A stretch of 14,289 nucleotides of DNA from Bacteroidia bacterium (GTDB lineage: Bacteria > Bacteroidota > Bacteroidia > NS11-12g > UBA955), in the NCBI GenBank assembly GCA_023254645.1, contig JALRLA010000400.1, positions 1 through 14,289 of the forward strand, written 5' to 3'. Made by a program: the position numbers and the translations under genes. The notes beneath the pieces were generated by a model that saw only the letters and a list, made by a program, of their open reading frames with translations, was not told where the DNA came from and ran no database searches. Below are positions 1-7,587 of the stretch, one piece after another; position 1 is the first letter of the stretch; each line of letters opens with the position of its first letter.

Positions 1-1254
1 AGCCAGCGCCTTTTCTAGGCTAGCCGCATCGATGGTCTCTCTAGCGTCGTTGACCAAATTGATTCGGCGGGCCCACTCGAACAAAGAAGCGATCACTTGG
101 GCGGTCGCCAAATCGTTGTTCATGGCCGCCTCACATTCGGCGTGCAAATCATCAAAGTTCAAAGTGGCCGAAGCTGAAACCTTCAGGCCCTTGGCCGTTT
201 TCCAAGCCGTTTGCAATCGCTGTAACCCCTTTTGAGCGGCCAACAAGGCATCGTTGCTAAAATCCAAGGTGCCTCGGTAATGGGCCTGAAGCACAAAGAA
301 GCGCAAGGTCATGGGCGAATAGGCCTGGTTCAACAAGGGGTGATCCCCGCTGAATAGGGCCTCGGCTTGAATGCCGTTACCCAAACTCTTGGCCATTTTC
401 TGGCCGTTAATGGTGATCATGTTATGGTGCACCCAGAATCTCACCGGATGCGTGCCATGAGCGGCACAGCTTTGCGCGATTTCTCCTTCGTGGTGAGGGA
501 ACAACAAATCCATTCCGCCTCCGTGAATGTCAAACTCTTCTCCCAAGTATTTGGCGCTCATGGCCGAACACTCGATGTGCCAACCGGGATAGCCTTTACC
601 CCAGGGGCTGCTCCACTGCATGATGTGCTCAGGACTGGCCTTCTTCCATAACGCAAAATCGTTGGCGCTGCGCTTTTCCTCTTGGCCTTCTAGGCTGCGG
701 GCTTGCTCCCCAGCTCCAGCCATCAATTCGTCCAAAACACGACCGCTGAGTTCTCCGTATTTGTGGTCTTTGGAATAAGCGGCCACATCGAAATAAACCG
801 ACCCATTGACCTCATAGGCCAATCCTTTGGCCATGATGGTTTGGATCATCTCAATTTGCTCAATGATGTGACCCGAAGCCTTAGGTTCAATGCTGGGGCG
901 CTTAACATTCAAGCGATCCATGACCGAATTGTAGACATCGGTATAGGCTTGAGCCACCTCCATGGGTTCCACCTGCTCCAAACGAGCTTGTTTCTGCAAC
1001 TTGTCTTCCCCTTCGTCACCATCACCCACCAAATGGCCGACATCGGTGATGTTTCGAACGTATCGAACCGACAGCCCTTTGACTTCCATGAAGCGGCGAA
1101 GCACATCAAACACTACTGGTCCACGAACGTGTCCCAAGTGTGGCGGACCGTAAACCGTTGGGCCGCAAACATACATGCCTACACGGCCTTTTACCAGCGG
1201 CTGAAAGTCTTCTAACTTGCGAGATAGCGTATTGAATAATTGAAAGTTGGACAC
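1..1254 (-). CDS. cysS: Cysteine--tRNA ligase, C-terminus cut by window edge
   Basis: Class I aminoacyl-tRNA synthetase that charges tRNA-Cys with cysteine in the cytoplasm. The 418 visible codons hold the catalytic core. The HIGH-type signature is HLGH at residues 39-42, inside [15 protein letters not shown]. The zinc ligands are C30, C229, H254 and E258, with the same spacing as C28/C209/H234/E238 of the E. coli enzyme. The KMSKS loop reads KMAKS at 286-290. Family members are usually about 460-500 residues, so some 70 residues of the anticodon-binding end lie outside the window. No ATG is available at the front. An in-frame TAA sits three codons upstream (1263-1261), and the first ATG falls inside the conserved [10 protein letters not shown] block, so GTG at 1254 ([13 protein letters not shown]) is the only sensible start. 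The gene follows rfbB by 11 bases and is probably co-transcribed with it. The family call is secure and the start is inferred. Confidence 0.96.
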   Translation of the reverse strand, partial: MSNFQLFNTLSRKLEDFQPLVKGRVGMYVCGPTVYGPPHLGHVRGPVVFDVLRRFMEVKGLSVRYVRNITDVGHLVGDGDEGEDKLQKQARLEQVEPMEVAQAYTDVYNSVMDRLNVKRPSIEPKASGHIIEQIEMIQTIMAKGLAYEVNGSVYFDVAAYSKDHKYGELSGRVLDELMAGAGEQARSLEGQEEKRSANDFALWKKASPEHIMQWSSPWGKGYPGWHIECSAMSAKYLGEEFDIHGGGMDLLFPHHEGEIAQSCAAHGTHPVRFWVHHNMITINGQKMAKSLGNGIQAEALFSGDHPLLNQAYSPMTLRFFVLQAHYRGTLDFSNDALLAAQKGLQRLQTAWKTAKGLKVSASATLNFDDLHAECEAAMNNDLATAQVIASLFEWARRINLVNDARETIDAASLEKALA

Positions 1255-1265
1255 AGTTATTTAAA

Positions 1266-2324
1266 TTAACGGTTCGCGTACATAGCCGCGTAGTATTCTT
1301 GGTAGTTGCCGCTGGTCACATTCTCCAACCAAACCTGGTTTTCCAAGTACCAATCGATGGTTTTTTCGAAGCCTTGGTCAAAGGCGACCGATGGGCTCCA
1401 ACCCAATTCATTTTCCAATTTGGAGGCGTCGATGGCATAGCGAAAATCGTGACCCGCGCGATCGGTGACAAAGGTGATTTGCTCGGCTGATTCGCCAGGT
1501 TTGCGCCCCAACTTACGGTCCATGATCTCGCACAATTTGTGCACCAGATCCAGGTTCTTCCACTCGTTGTTTCCACCAATGTTATAGGTTTCACCCAAGC
1601 GGCCACCGTGGTAAATGGCATCGATTGCCGAGGCGTGATCCTCTACCCATAACCAGTCGCGAATATTGTCTCCCTTACCATAAACTGGAAGTGGTTTGCA
1701 CTGTTGGATGTTGCGAATCATCAGAGGAATCAGCTTCTCAGGAAACTGATGAGAGCCATAGTTGTTGGAACAATTTGATATAACCACGGGCACTTTGAAG
1801 GTCTCGTGGTAAGCGCGAACAAAGTGGTCGCTTGAGGCTTTTGATGCACTGTAGGGGCTGTTCGGATCATAGGGCGTAGACTCGGTAAACTTGCCCTCGT
1901 CACCCAAGGTTCCGTATACCTCATCGGTTGAGACGTGGTAAAAACGACCCGTCTTCGTATTGCCGTGCGCTTTGAAGGCGTTCAGCAAGACCACCGTGCC
2001 CACCACATTGGTCATGACAAATTCAATCGGGTTGCTGATGCTTCGGTCTACATGGCTTTCAGCTGCCAAGTGAATCACCCCGTCAAATTTCTCACGGGCA
2101 AACAACTCTTCCATGGCCGCGGCGTCAGTGATGTCGGCCTTCACAAAGGAGTAATTCGGGGCCGATTCCAAATCGCGCAAATTCTCCAAGTTGCCCGCAT
2201 AGGTCAAGGCATCGAGGTTCACAATTCGATACTGCGGATATAGATTTACCATGCGGCGAACCACATGAGAGCCAATGAAGCCCGCGCCTCCGGTGATCAA
2301 CAAAGTGTGAGTGTACTCAGCCAT
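1266..2324 (-). CDS. rfbB: dTDP-glucose 4,6-dehydratase
   Basis: Extended short-chain dehydrogenase that converts dTDP-glucose to dTDP-4-keto-6-deoxyglucose, the second step towards dTDP-rhamnose and other deoxysugars of surface polysaccharides. At 352 residues it has the normal family length. The Rossmann NAD-binding motif GGAGFIG is at 12-18. The active-site run STDEVYG places T133, D134 and E135, and YSASK gives Y158 and K162. The NCSNNYG and DWLWVEDH segments that follow are typical of RmlB/RfbB. The partner genes of the pathway (rfbA, rfbC, rfbD) are not next to it, which is unusual because they are often clustered. It lies 36 bases after the FKBP lipoprotein gene and 11 bases before cysS, on the same strand. 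A weak promoter-like TAATTTTA (2332-2339, one mismatch to TAnnTTTG) precedes the start, so some independent transcription is possible. Confidence 0.97.
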   Translation of the reverse strand: MAEYTHTLLITGGAGFIGSHVVRRMVNLYPQYRIVNLDALTYAGNLENLRDLESAPNYSFVKADITDAAAMEELFAREKFDGVIHLAAESHVDRSISNPIEFVMTNVVGTVVLLNAFKAHGNTKTGRFYHVSTDEVYGTLGDEGKFTESTPYDPNSPYSASKASSDHFVRAYHETFKVPVVISNCSNNYGSHQFPEKLIPLMIRNIQQCKPLPVYGKGDNIRDWLWVEDHASAIDAIYHGGRLGETYNIGGNNEWKNLDLVHKLCEIMDRKLGRKPGESAEQITFVTDRAGHDFRYAIDASKLENELGWSPSVAFDQGFEKTIDWYLENQVWLENVTSGNYQEYYAAMYANR

Positions 2325-2360
2325 AAGTCTGTAAAATTAGCATAGCAAGCTCAAAGCAGC

Positions 2361-3251
2361 CTATTGTTCTGAGCGAACATCACTGAGAATCAGGTAAAGA
2401 GGAGCATAGGAAGGAACTCCCATGCGACCAGCAGCACCATAACCCCATTCAGAGGTGAGTACAATTTCCATCTTCTCGCCCTCCTTCAAGTAAAACGGCC
2501 ATTCATTTAAGGCGGGCAAATCGTAAAAATGTTCACCCCAGATGGATTTATAACGACGCCCTTCCATGGCTGAAGAAATGATCAATTGACCCTCCAATGT
2601 GCGCACCTCAGCATGAAAGGACACCTGACCTGAAACTTTCTGAATTGGCGCATTCATGAATCGAGCAGGGTCTGAAACCGGCTTCTTGTTGGCATCGAAA
2701 ATCCGGAAGCGAATGTGCTGAAAACTGTCTAAGGCAAAAACACCTTCTTGGCTATGCTCATCGCAATACTGATCAATTAGGGCGTTTTCGGCCATCAATC
2801 GCGCAAAGAACTTCTGATTTCGGTAAGCCTCGTAATCTCCAGGACTAAGCACCTGATCAACCGCTACCACGAAATAAGCATAATCATCGTCAGGCAAAGC
2901 CATGATTCGGGGATTGCCCATGATTTTGGCCTTGAGTGAATCGGTCTTTACTCGAACTTCAATGATGCTGCCAGGAGAAGAAATTTGCAAAGCCTCCAAC
3001 AGCTCATTTCCGCCCTCTACCGGGTAGGGAAACTCGGCTAGGGTATCAGATGAAAACGTATTTTGAAGGGTGTCCTGTTCAGGGCCAATGAGCATGTAAT
3101 TCAGCAAGCAATAATGTCCAGGACCGTATTGCTCTTTCAGTTCCCTGCCTTTCAAAAAGCGGTATTCCAAACCGGTTTCGGTTCGGCTGTATTTGTTGCA
3201 TGAGGCTAGGCTCAGCATTAAGGCTAAGGCTCCTATTAGACGCATTTTCAT
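2361..3251 (-). CDS. Two-domain FKBP-type peptidyl-prolyl isomerase lipoprotein (GldI-like)
   Basis: Probable outer- or periplasm-facing lipoprotein that helps fold exported proteins. The signal peptide ends in a lipobox LASC. Two FKBP-like halves follow. The first covers roughly residues 35-140 and lacks the usual YGE-type motif. The C-terminal one is more canonical, with EWGYGAAGRMGVP and then APLYLILSDV, matching the tyrosine-glycine / Ile(Val)-Pro / final-strand pattern of FKBP. Gliding-motility protein GldI of Flavobacterium is a related lipoprotein but normally has a single FKBP domain, so a motility role is not established here. The start is ambiguous. ATG codons occur at 3257, 3251 and 3245. 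I chose 3251 because its ATGA overlaps the TGA stop of the upstream gene, the classic coupling arrangement, and it gives MKMRLIGALALMLSLASC. Starting at 3257 would add two residues. Confidence 0.85.
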   Translation of the reverse strand: MKMRLIGALALMLSLASCNKYSRTETGLEYRFLKGRELKEQYGPGHYCLLNYMLIGPEQDTLQNTFSSDTLAEFPYPVEGGNELLEALQISSPGSIIEVRVKTDSLKAKIMGNPRIMALPDDDYAYFVVAVDQVLSPGDYEAYRNQKFFARLMAENALIDQYCDEHSQEGVFALDSFQHIRFRIFDANKKPVSDPARFMNAPIQKVSGQVSFHAEVRTLEGQLIISSAMEGRRYKSIWGEHFYDLPALNEWPFYLKEGEKMEIVLTSEWGYGAAGRMGVPSYAPLYLILSDVRSEQ

Positions 3252-4261
3252 TTCCATGTTTGTTGAAATTCTTTCACGGTGCGTTTGAACAGAGCCACCG
3301 TATTCTCTAAGCTGTCTTCGCTTTGGCCACCGGCCGCGTTTTTATGCCCTCCGCCAGAAAACCACTGCGCCGAATATTCATTAACGGCAATGTCTCCTTT
3401 GGAACGAAAGCTCATTTTGACACGCTCGGTGCGGTCAATAATCAAAGCACTCATGCGAACACCCTTGATATTCAATCCAAAATTGACCAAACCCTCGGTG
3501 TCACCAGTTTGTACGTTAAAGCGCAACAATTCTTCAGCACTGAGGTAGATCAAGGCCACTTCACCACCGGCCAGTAGTTCCATTTTCTCGTGCAAGCAAT
3601 ACCCAAACAAGCGGGAACGATCGGGACTAAAAGCATCAAAAATGCGTTCCCGAATGGCGACATGATCCACGCCCTTGGCCAACAATTCAGCGGCCGTTTT
3701 CAAGGTATGAGGCGTCGTATTGGCATACTGAAAATGGCCGGTATCGGTCATCATGCCCGTATACAAGCAAGTAGCTGTATCCACATTCATGTCATAGCCA
3801 TCTAACTTCTTAGCAAAGTCAGAAATCAGCTCACAGGTACTAGAAGCACGGGTATCCCAGAAGGCGTAGGTGTAAAAAAATTCAGGATCTAAATGATGAT
3901 CTATCATAATTTTATCACAATTCAATTGACCTACTACTTCACCCAATTGATTGATGCGGGATAAGCGATTAAAATCCAGGCAAAATACTGCATCACAACT
4001 TGCCAAATAGCTGTCACATTCCGCTTCACGACCCTCGTAAACCCAAACGCTATCGTTTCCAGGTATCCAATGATAGCTATCGGCATAATCGGTAGGAGCG
4101 ATGACTTGTACCTCTTCGCAATAGGCCTTTAAAACACCCATCAAGCCCAAGCTGGAACCCATGGCGTCGCCATCGGGTTTGTGATGCGTAGTGATCACCA
4201 AACGGGAATACGCTCGCGATTGAATCTTTTTGATGAGTTCTTGAGTTGTATCAATGGCCAT
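3248..4261 (-). CDS. nrnA: DHH-family phosphoesterase, NrnA-type oligoribonuclease/pAp phosphatase
   Basis: Manganese-dependent phosphoesterase expected to degrade very short RNA oligonucleotides (nanoRNA) to mononucleotides and to dephosphorylate 3'-phosphoadenosine 5'-phosphate. With the start at 4261 it is 337 residues, close to family length. The DHH domain motifs are all present: H26 with PDGD (D30, D32), D96 in LDFN, D121-H122-H123 in MIDHH, and D173 in MMTDTGHF. The C-terminal DHHA1 substrate-binding motif is GGGHKNAAG at 303-311. The frame is open to 4333, but those extra 24 residues would overlap the divergent peptidase start and lack similarity to the family, whereas MAIDTTQELIKKIQ is a normal NrnA beginning. 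A TAnnTTTG promoter element lies only 5 bases upstream of this ATG. It heads the minus-strand run with the FKBP lipoprotein, rfbB and cysS. Confidence 0.93.
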   Translation of the reverse strand: MAIDTTQELIKKIQSRAYSRLVITTHHKPDGDAMGSSLGLMGVLKAYCEEVQVIAPTDYADSYHWIPGNDSVWVYEGREAECDSYLASCDAVFCLDFNRLSRINQLGEVVGQLNCDKIMIDHHLDPEFFYTYAFWDTRASSTCELISDFAKKLDGYDMNVDTATCLYTGMMTDTGHFQYANTTPHTLKTAAELLAKGVDHVAIRERIFDAFSPDRSRLFGYCLHEKMELLAGGEVALIYLSAEELLRFNVQTGDTEGLVNFGLNIKGVRMSALIIDRTERVKMSFRSKGDIAVNEYSAQWFSGGGHKNAAGGQSEDSLENTVALFKRTVKEFQQTWK

Positions 4262-4266
4262 TCGCA

Positions 4267-4274
4267 CAAAAATA
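4267..4274 (-). promoter_or_regulatory. Promoter -7 element of nrnA, possibly leaderless
   Basis: On the minus strand this reads TATTTTTG, a full match to the Bacteroidota -7 consensus TAnnTTTG. Only five bases (TGCGA) separate it from the nrnA ATG. Transcription normally begins a few bases downstream of this element, so the message would start at or next to the start codon. I see no convincing TTG/TTTG -33 box at the expected distance. The call therefore rests on one exact element plus its position. Confidence 0.5.
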
Positions 4275-4288
4275 CGGCCTAGGCAAGG

Positions 4289-4296
4289 TAAATTTG
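4289..4296 (+). promoter_or_regulatory. Promoter -7 element of M16 peptidase gene, possibly leaderless
   Basis: This reads TAAATTTG, a full match to the Bacteroidota -7 consensus TAnnTTTG, and is followed by CGCC and then the peptidase ATG at 4301. It faces away from the nrnA element 14 bases to its left, so RNA polymerase bound at one would cover the other. As on the opposite strand, no clear -33 TTG box is visible. Confidence 0.5.
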
Positions 4297-4300
4297 CGCC

Positions 4301-5545
4301 ATGCCCGATCGTAGGTACAGTATTCTTCAGCACGAGTCAGGCCTGCGCGTGGTTCATTTGCGAATTCCCGGCAGCCGTTTGGTCCATGCTGGATTCATGA
4401 TAGACACGGGCAGTTGCCATGACGGAGAGCACCCTGGATTGGCTCATGCCTTGGAACATATGATGTTCAAGGGCACCAACCGAAGAAAAGCCTTTCACGT
4501 CATCAGCAGCTTAGAAGTCGTAGGCGGAGAACTCAACGCTTACACCACCAAAGACATGACGGCCGTTTACGCCTCTACCGAGAGCCGGCACCTGCAAAAA
4601 GCGGTCGATGTACTCAGTGACATCGTATTCAATTCCAGTTTGCCCGAGAATGAACTCATCAAAGAGAAAAAAGTCATCACCGATGAGATCAACATGTACC
4701 TGGACAGCCCTGAAGAGAACATCTACGATGAATTTCAAGAAAAGGTATTCGGGGATCACCCCTTGGCCCATAACATTTTGGGAACTCGCGAAAGCGTGGA
4801 GCGCATAAGCAGCCAAGATTTGAAAGATTTCGTAGGCCAGCATTACCACATCGAGAACATGGTGTTTTCGGTGGTGGGCAATGTGAGCGAAGCACGAGTC
4901 TTGCAAGCGCTTGACAAGTACTTGAAGCGCTATGAAGTGAGAAAAGGCAAGTTCCAGCCCAAATCCGTTCTTCCCTTTACCGAATACAAACCCTTTCAGG
5001 AACGCCAAGAAAGCGACTTCATGCAGGCTTATGCCATCATTGGAAGCCCGGCCTATGGCGAAACCCACCCCCATCGGTATCCGCTGTTGCTTTTAAACAA
5101 CCTTTTGGGTGGACCAGGCATGAACAGCCGCTTGAATCTCGCCATTCGCGAAAAACACGGCTACACCTACCATGTAGAAAGCGGATACCAATCATTCAAA
5201 GAAGAGGGCTTATTTCATTGCTACTTCTCCTGCGAGCTCAAGTACTTGGAAAAGTCTTTGGCGTTGATGTTCAAGGAGTGGAAGCGTTTGCAAGACGAAC
5301 CCATGGGGGCCCGCCAACTGAGCCAAGCCAAAAACCAGTACATCGGCCAAATGGTTATGAGCAATGAAAACGGCAATGCCCTCATGCTTCATTTAGGAAA
5401 AGGCGTATTGCGCCACGGTACAGCCACTACCTTGCAACAGGCCATCGAATGCATCAAAGTGGTACAGGCTGAAGACATCATGGCTGTAGCCCAAGAACTC
5501 TTGCAACCCGAAAGGCAGAGTCAGTTGTTGTATATTCCAAACTGA
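4301..5545 (+). CDS. M16 family zinc metallopeptidase (single-domain, pitrilysin-like)
   Basis: Zinc endopeptidase of the M16B type (mitochondrial-processing-peptidase-like), 414 residues, the usual size for the bacterial single-chain members. The inverted zinc motif HxxEH is HALEH at 49-53, followed by MMFKGT as in the family. The third ligand is probably E129 in KKVITDEINMYLDSP, at the expected spacing. The second half contains the family landmark GGPGMNSRLNLAIREKHGYTY, which helps bind the substrate. No signal peptide is visible, so it should act in the cytoplasm, although some homologues are membrane or periplasmic. The natural substrate is not predictable, but such enzymes commonly clear peptides or process leader sequences. 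The next gene begins one base after its stop, indicating co-translation. Confidence 0.93.
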   Translation: MPDRRYSILQHESGLRVVHLRIPGSRLVHAGFMIDTGSCHDGEHPGLAHALEHMMFKGTNRRKAFHVISSLEVVGGELNAYTTKDMTAVYASTESRHLQKAVDVLSDIVFNSSLPENELIKEKKVITDEINMYLDSPEENIYDEFQEKVFGDHPLAHNILGTRESVERISSQDLKDFVGQHYHIENMVFSVVGNVSEARVLQALDKYLKRYEVRKGKFQPKSVLPFTEYKPFQERQESDFMQAYAIIGSPAYGETHPHRYPLLLLNNLLGGPGMNSRLNLAIREKHGYTYHVESGYQSFKEEGLFHCYFSCELKYLEKSLALMFKEWKRLQDEPMGARQLSQAKNQYIGQMVMSNENGNALMLHLGKGVLRHGTATTLQQAIECIKVVQAEDIMAVAQELLQPERQSQLLYIPN

Positions 5546-5546
5546 T

Positions 5547-6179
5547 ATGAAAAGCCGGGTAGAACGGCTCGTTGAACAAGGAGAAGGCGTTTCGCTTGAC
5601 TTCAAGCAATGCATCACCAGCGCCGCGAAAATTGCCAAAACCATGGTGAGTTTCGCCAATACAGAAGGTGGCACCTTGTTGATAGGAGTCAAAGACAATG
5701 GCCGCATTTGCGGAGTGCGCAGCGAAGACGAACTGCACATGTTGCACATGGCCGCTGATTTCTACTCCAAGCCCGTTGTTCCTTTTCAAGTAGAAACCGA
5801 AGAAGTGAACGGCAAAACAGTTTTAATGGCTCATGTGCCCAAGGGCCCCGATCGCCCCTATTCAGCCAAGGGGGAAGACGACAAATTCTGGGTCTATGTT
5901 CGGGTTTACGACAACAGCATTTTGGCCTCCAAAACCACCGTTGATTTCATGCGTCAAGAACGCAGTGGGCGAAGTGTCAAGCTCAAAATGGGCGGATTGG
6001 AAGAGCAAATCCTAAAATTTGCCGCAGAATCTGGAAAAATTACCCTCAAGCAGATTTGCCAAAAGTTCAATGTGGGTCGCAGAAGAACCAGCCGCGTGCT
6101 CGTCGATCTGATGCGCTTGGATTTGCTGCGCTCACACACCTTTGAAAAGGAGGAGTACTTCACTCCTGTGGGGCATTGA
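5547..6179 (+). CDS. AlbA_2/Schlafen-type domain protein with C-terminal winged helix
   Basis: A 210-residue protein with an N-terminal domain of the AlbA_2 (divergent AAA-4, Schlafen core) kind at about residues 10-135. The marks are GVSLDFKQ (14-21), SFANTEGGTLLIGVKDNG (35-52) with CGV just after it, and the RPYSAKGEDDKFWVYVRV strand near 103-120. Residues 150-205 look like a winged helix-turn-helix (ITLKQICQKFNVGRRRTSRVLVDLM), which suggests DNA binding. Known AlbA_2 proteins are mostly uncharacterised, and some Schlafen relatives cleave RNA. The trio E13, D18 and D50 could correspond to the acidic Schlafen nuclease site, but this is a guess by spacing. It starts one base after the peptidase stop (TGA-T-ATG), so the two are almost certainly translated together. 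It converges with pnuC 11 bases downstream with no terminator between them. Confidence 0.85.
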   Translation: MKSRVERLVEQGEGVSLDFKQCITSAAKIAKTMVSFANTEGGTLLIGVKDNGRICGVRSEDELHMLHMAADFYSKPVVPFQVETEEVNGKTVLMAHVPKGPDRPYSAKGEDDKFWVYVRVYDNSILASKTTVDFMRQERSGRSVKLKMGGLEEQILKFAAESGKITLKQICQKFNVGRRRTSRVLVDLMRLDLLRSHTFEKEEYFTPVGH

Positions 6180-6190
6180 CCTGAAAGGAA

Positions 6191-6772
6191 TTAGGCCGAA
6201 GCCAACTCTGCCTTCCAAGAGCGGTATCCGTTGAGACAGAGAATCAGGAACAGGGCGTACAAAACCGCCGTCACCGTTTGGCCATTGGCATAGTACATGG
6301 GCACATAGACCACATCGACCAAGACCCAGAGGTACCAATTTTGAATGAAGCGGCGCGACTGCCAAAACAAGGCCGAAATGCTCAACAAGGTCAGGGCAGC
6401 ATCGACCAAAATGAAGGAAGCATCGGGCTTCAAATGGGAAACCCCCTGAACCCAAATGGGGTAGACAACAGCCGCCACGAGCAAGGTTAAGATCAAGGTT
6501 CGACCAGGCCCTATTGAAATCGGCAAAGGCCCCTTACCGGGTGAGGCCCACTGCAGCCACCCGTAGGCTTGGAAGCCCAAGAATACCCCTTGCAAGACCG
6601 CATCGCTCACTAGGCCTGCGTGGTAAAACACATAGGCGTAGAGGCCAGAGGCCAACATGGCAACCGGCCAATTCAAGATGCGATTTTTAGCCGCCAACCA
6701 CACGCACCAAAGCGATAGGGCCGCCGCCAGCCATTCCAGCAACTCAATCCAAGCCATGCCAAAGGGCATCAT
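6191..6772 (-). CDS. pnuC: PnuC-type nicotinamide riboside transporter
   Basis: Inner-membrane facilitator that brings in nicotinamide riboside for NAD synthesis. The protein has 193 residues and is almost entirely hydrophobic, with about seven membrane segments expected. Recognisable family marks are the NRILNWP segment (30-36), QAYGWLQW (68-75, the Gln/Trp substrate region) and the late block NWYLWVLVDVVYVPMY (145-160), the most diagnostic part of PnuC. Three ATGs (6772, 6769, 6757) are possible starts. The last gives MAWIELLEWLAAAL and would also be a good N-terminus. In many Bacteroidota pnuC neighbours other NAD or thiamine genes, but none is visible here. It is divergent from the superoxide dismutase gene, 65 bases away. 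Confidence 0.93.
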   Translation of the reverse strand: MMPFGMAWIELLEWLAAALSLWCVWLAAKNRILNWPVAMLASGLYAYVFYHAGLVSDAVLQGVFLGFQAYGWLQWASPGKGPLPISIGPGRTLILTLLVAAVVYPIWVQGVSHLKPDASFILVDAALTLLSISALFWQSRRFIQNWYLWVLVDVVYVPMYYANGQTVTAVLYALFLILCLNGYRSWKAELASA

Positions 6773-6776
6773 GCCT

Positions 6777-6784
6777 CGAAATTA
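6777..6784 (-). promoter_or_regulatory. Weak promoter-like -7 element before pnuC
   Basis: On the minus strand this reads TAATTTCG, one mismatch from TAnnTTTG, and is followed by AGGC and then the first pnuC ATG. The four-base spacing repeats what is seen at the nrnA/peptidase divergent starts. No -33 box is clear. A start at one of the internal ATGs (6769 or 6757) would give a short leader instead. Confidence 0.3.
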
Positions 6785-6806
6785 GGCAAGACAAACCCCT
6801 ATGCCC

Positions 6807-6814
6807 TAACTTTG
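6807..6814 (+). promoter_or_regulatory. Promoter -7 element of superoxide dismutase gene
   Basis: This reads TAACTTTG, an exact TAnnTTTG match, 23 bases before the sod ATG. It gives a short leader rich in A (GTTAAAACAACGAAATT) with no Shine-Dalgarno sequence, as is normal for highly expressed genes in Bacteroidota. A TTAG at 6782-6785, 21 bases upstream, is the best candidate for a degenerate -33 box. Confidence 0.55.
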
Positions 6815-6837
6815 TTATTAGTTAAAACAACGAAATT

Positions 6838-7440
6838 ATGTTTGAATTGCCTTCACTCCCATATGCATACGATGCGCTTGAGCCGCACATCGATGCGCAA
6901 ACCATGACCATTCACCACACCAAGCACCACAATGCTTATGTGACCAACTTGAACAACGCTTTGAACGGCCACGATGCCGCTTCAAAAAGCCTGGACGAGT
7001 TGATGGGCATGATCTCTACCCTTCCTATGGCCGTTCGCAACAATGGCGGTGGCCACTACAACCACAGCTTGTTCTGGAGCATCATGGGCCCCAACGGGGG
7101 TGGCGCTCCTACTGGCGAATTGGCAGCCGCCATCGACGCTAGCTTTGGCAGCTTTGACGCTTTCAAAGAGCAGTTCAACTCAGCTGCGGCGACTCGCTTC
7201 GGTTCTGGTTGGGCTTGGCTCGTGATGCATGACGACAAATTGGTCGTGTCAAGCACCCCTAACCAAGACAACCCCATGATGGATATCGCCGAAGTAAAAG
7301 GCACTCCTATTTTGGGCTTGGACGTGTGGGAACACGCTTACTATTTGAACTACCAAAACCGTCGCCCCGATTACATCGGTGCTTTCTGGAATGTGGTAGA
7401 TTGGAACGCCGTAGCTGCTCGCTTCGCCGCTGCCAAATAA
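6838..7440 (+). CDS. sodA: Superoxide dismutase, Fe/Mn family, manganese type
   Basis: Converts superoxide to oxygen and hydrogen peroxide in the cytoplasm. It has 200 residues, the full family length, and lacks a signal peptide. The metal ligands are H26 (in TIHHTKHH), H76 (in [10 protein letters not shown]), D162 and H166 (in LDVWEHAYY). The outer-sphere glutamine lies in the C-terminal half at Q143 (NQDNP) and is not beside the second histidine, which is the pattern of manganese enzymes. Some Bacteroidota enzymes accept either metal, so cofactor choice is not certain. The gene stands alone between its own TAnnTTTG promoter and a strong hairpin terminator 20 bases after the stop. Confidence 0.97.
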   Translation: MFELPSLPYAYDALEPHIDAQTMTIHHTKHHNAYVTNLNNALNGHDAASKSLDELMGMISTLPMAVRNNGGGHYNHSLFWSIMGPNGGGAPTGELAAAIDASFGSFDAFKEQFNSAAATRFGSGWAWLVMHDDKLVVSSTPNQDNPMMDIAEVKGTPILGLDVWEHAYYLNYQNRRPDYIGAFWNVVDWNAVAARFAAAK

Positions 7441-7460
7441 TACCCCTTAAATCGTGCGAG

Positions 7461-7488
7461 AACCCCGCCCGAAACGGCGGGGTTTTTT
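7461..7488 (+). terminator. Rho-independent terminator of sodA
   Basis: A perfect 9-bp stem AACCCCGCC / GGCGGGGTT (7461-7469 with 7476-7484) encloses the loop CGAAAC and runs into six T residues (7483-7488). It lies 20 bases after the sodA stop and isolates that gene from the symporter unit. Confidence 0.93.
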
Positions 7489-7587
7489 GTTGGGACCAAG
7501 GGCCTAATGACCCATTCTAGCCTCGTTCATGAATACCCGTCACTAATCAATGATTACCAACACTTTAACCCTCTAATTTCAATTGAT

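Noticed and set aside
703..1215. A 170-codon open frame on the plus strand
   Set aside because: It lies wholly antisense to cysS, whose HIGH motif and zinc ligands are intact. The translated product resembles no family.
2332..2339. TAATTTTA before rfbB as a promoter
   Set aside because: One mismatch at the conserved G and no -33 box at the right distance. Kept only as a remark in the rfbB entry.
4262..4333. Extended 24-residue N-terminus for nrnA
   Set aside because: It would overlap the divergent peptidase start. The promoter-like element and the family length both favour the ATG at 4261.
4511..5074. A 187-codon open frame on the minus strand
   Set aside because: Antisense shadow of the M16 peptidase core, with no recognisable motif.
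6180..6190. Terminator between the convergent AlbA_2 and pnuC genes
   Set aside because: Only 11 bases separate the stops and no inverted repeat is visible.
6773..6837. Riboswitch controlling pnuC
   Set aside because: The 65-base gap shows no recognisable aptamer core, and the likely leader is too short.
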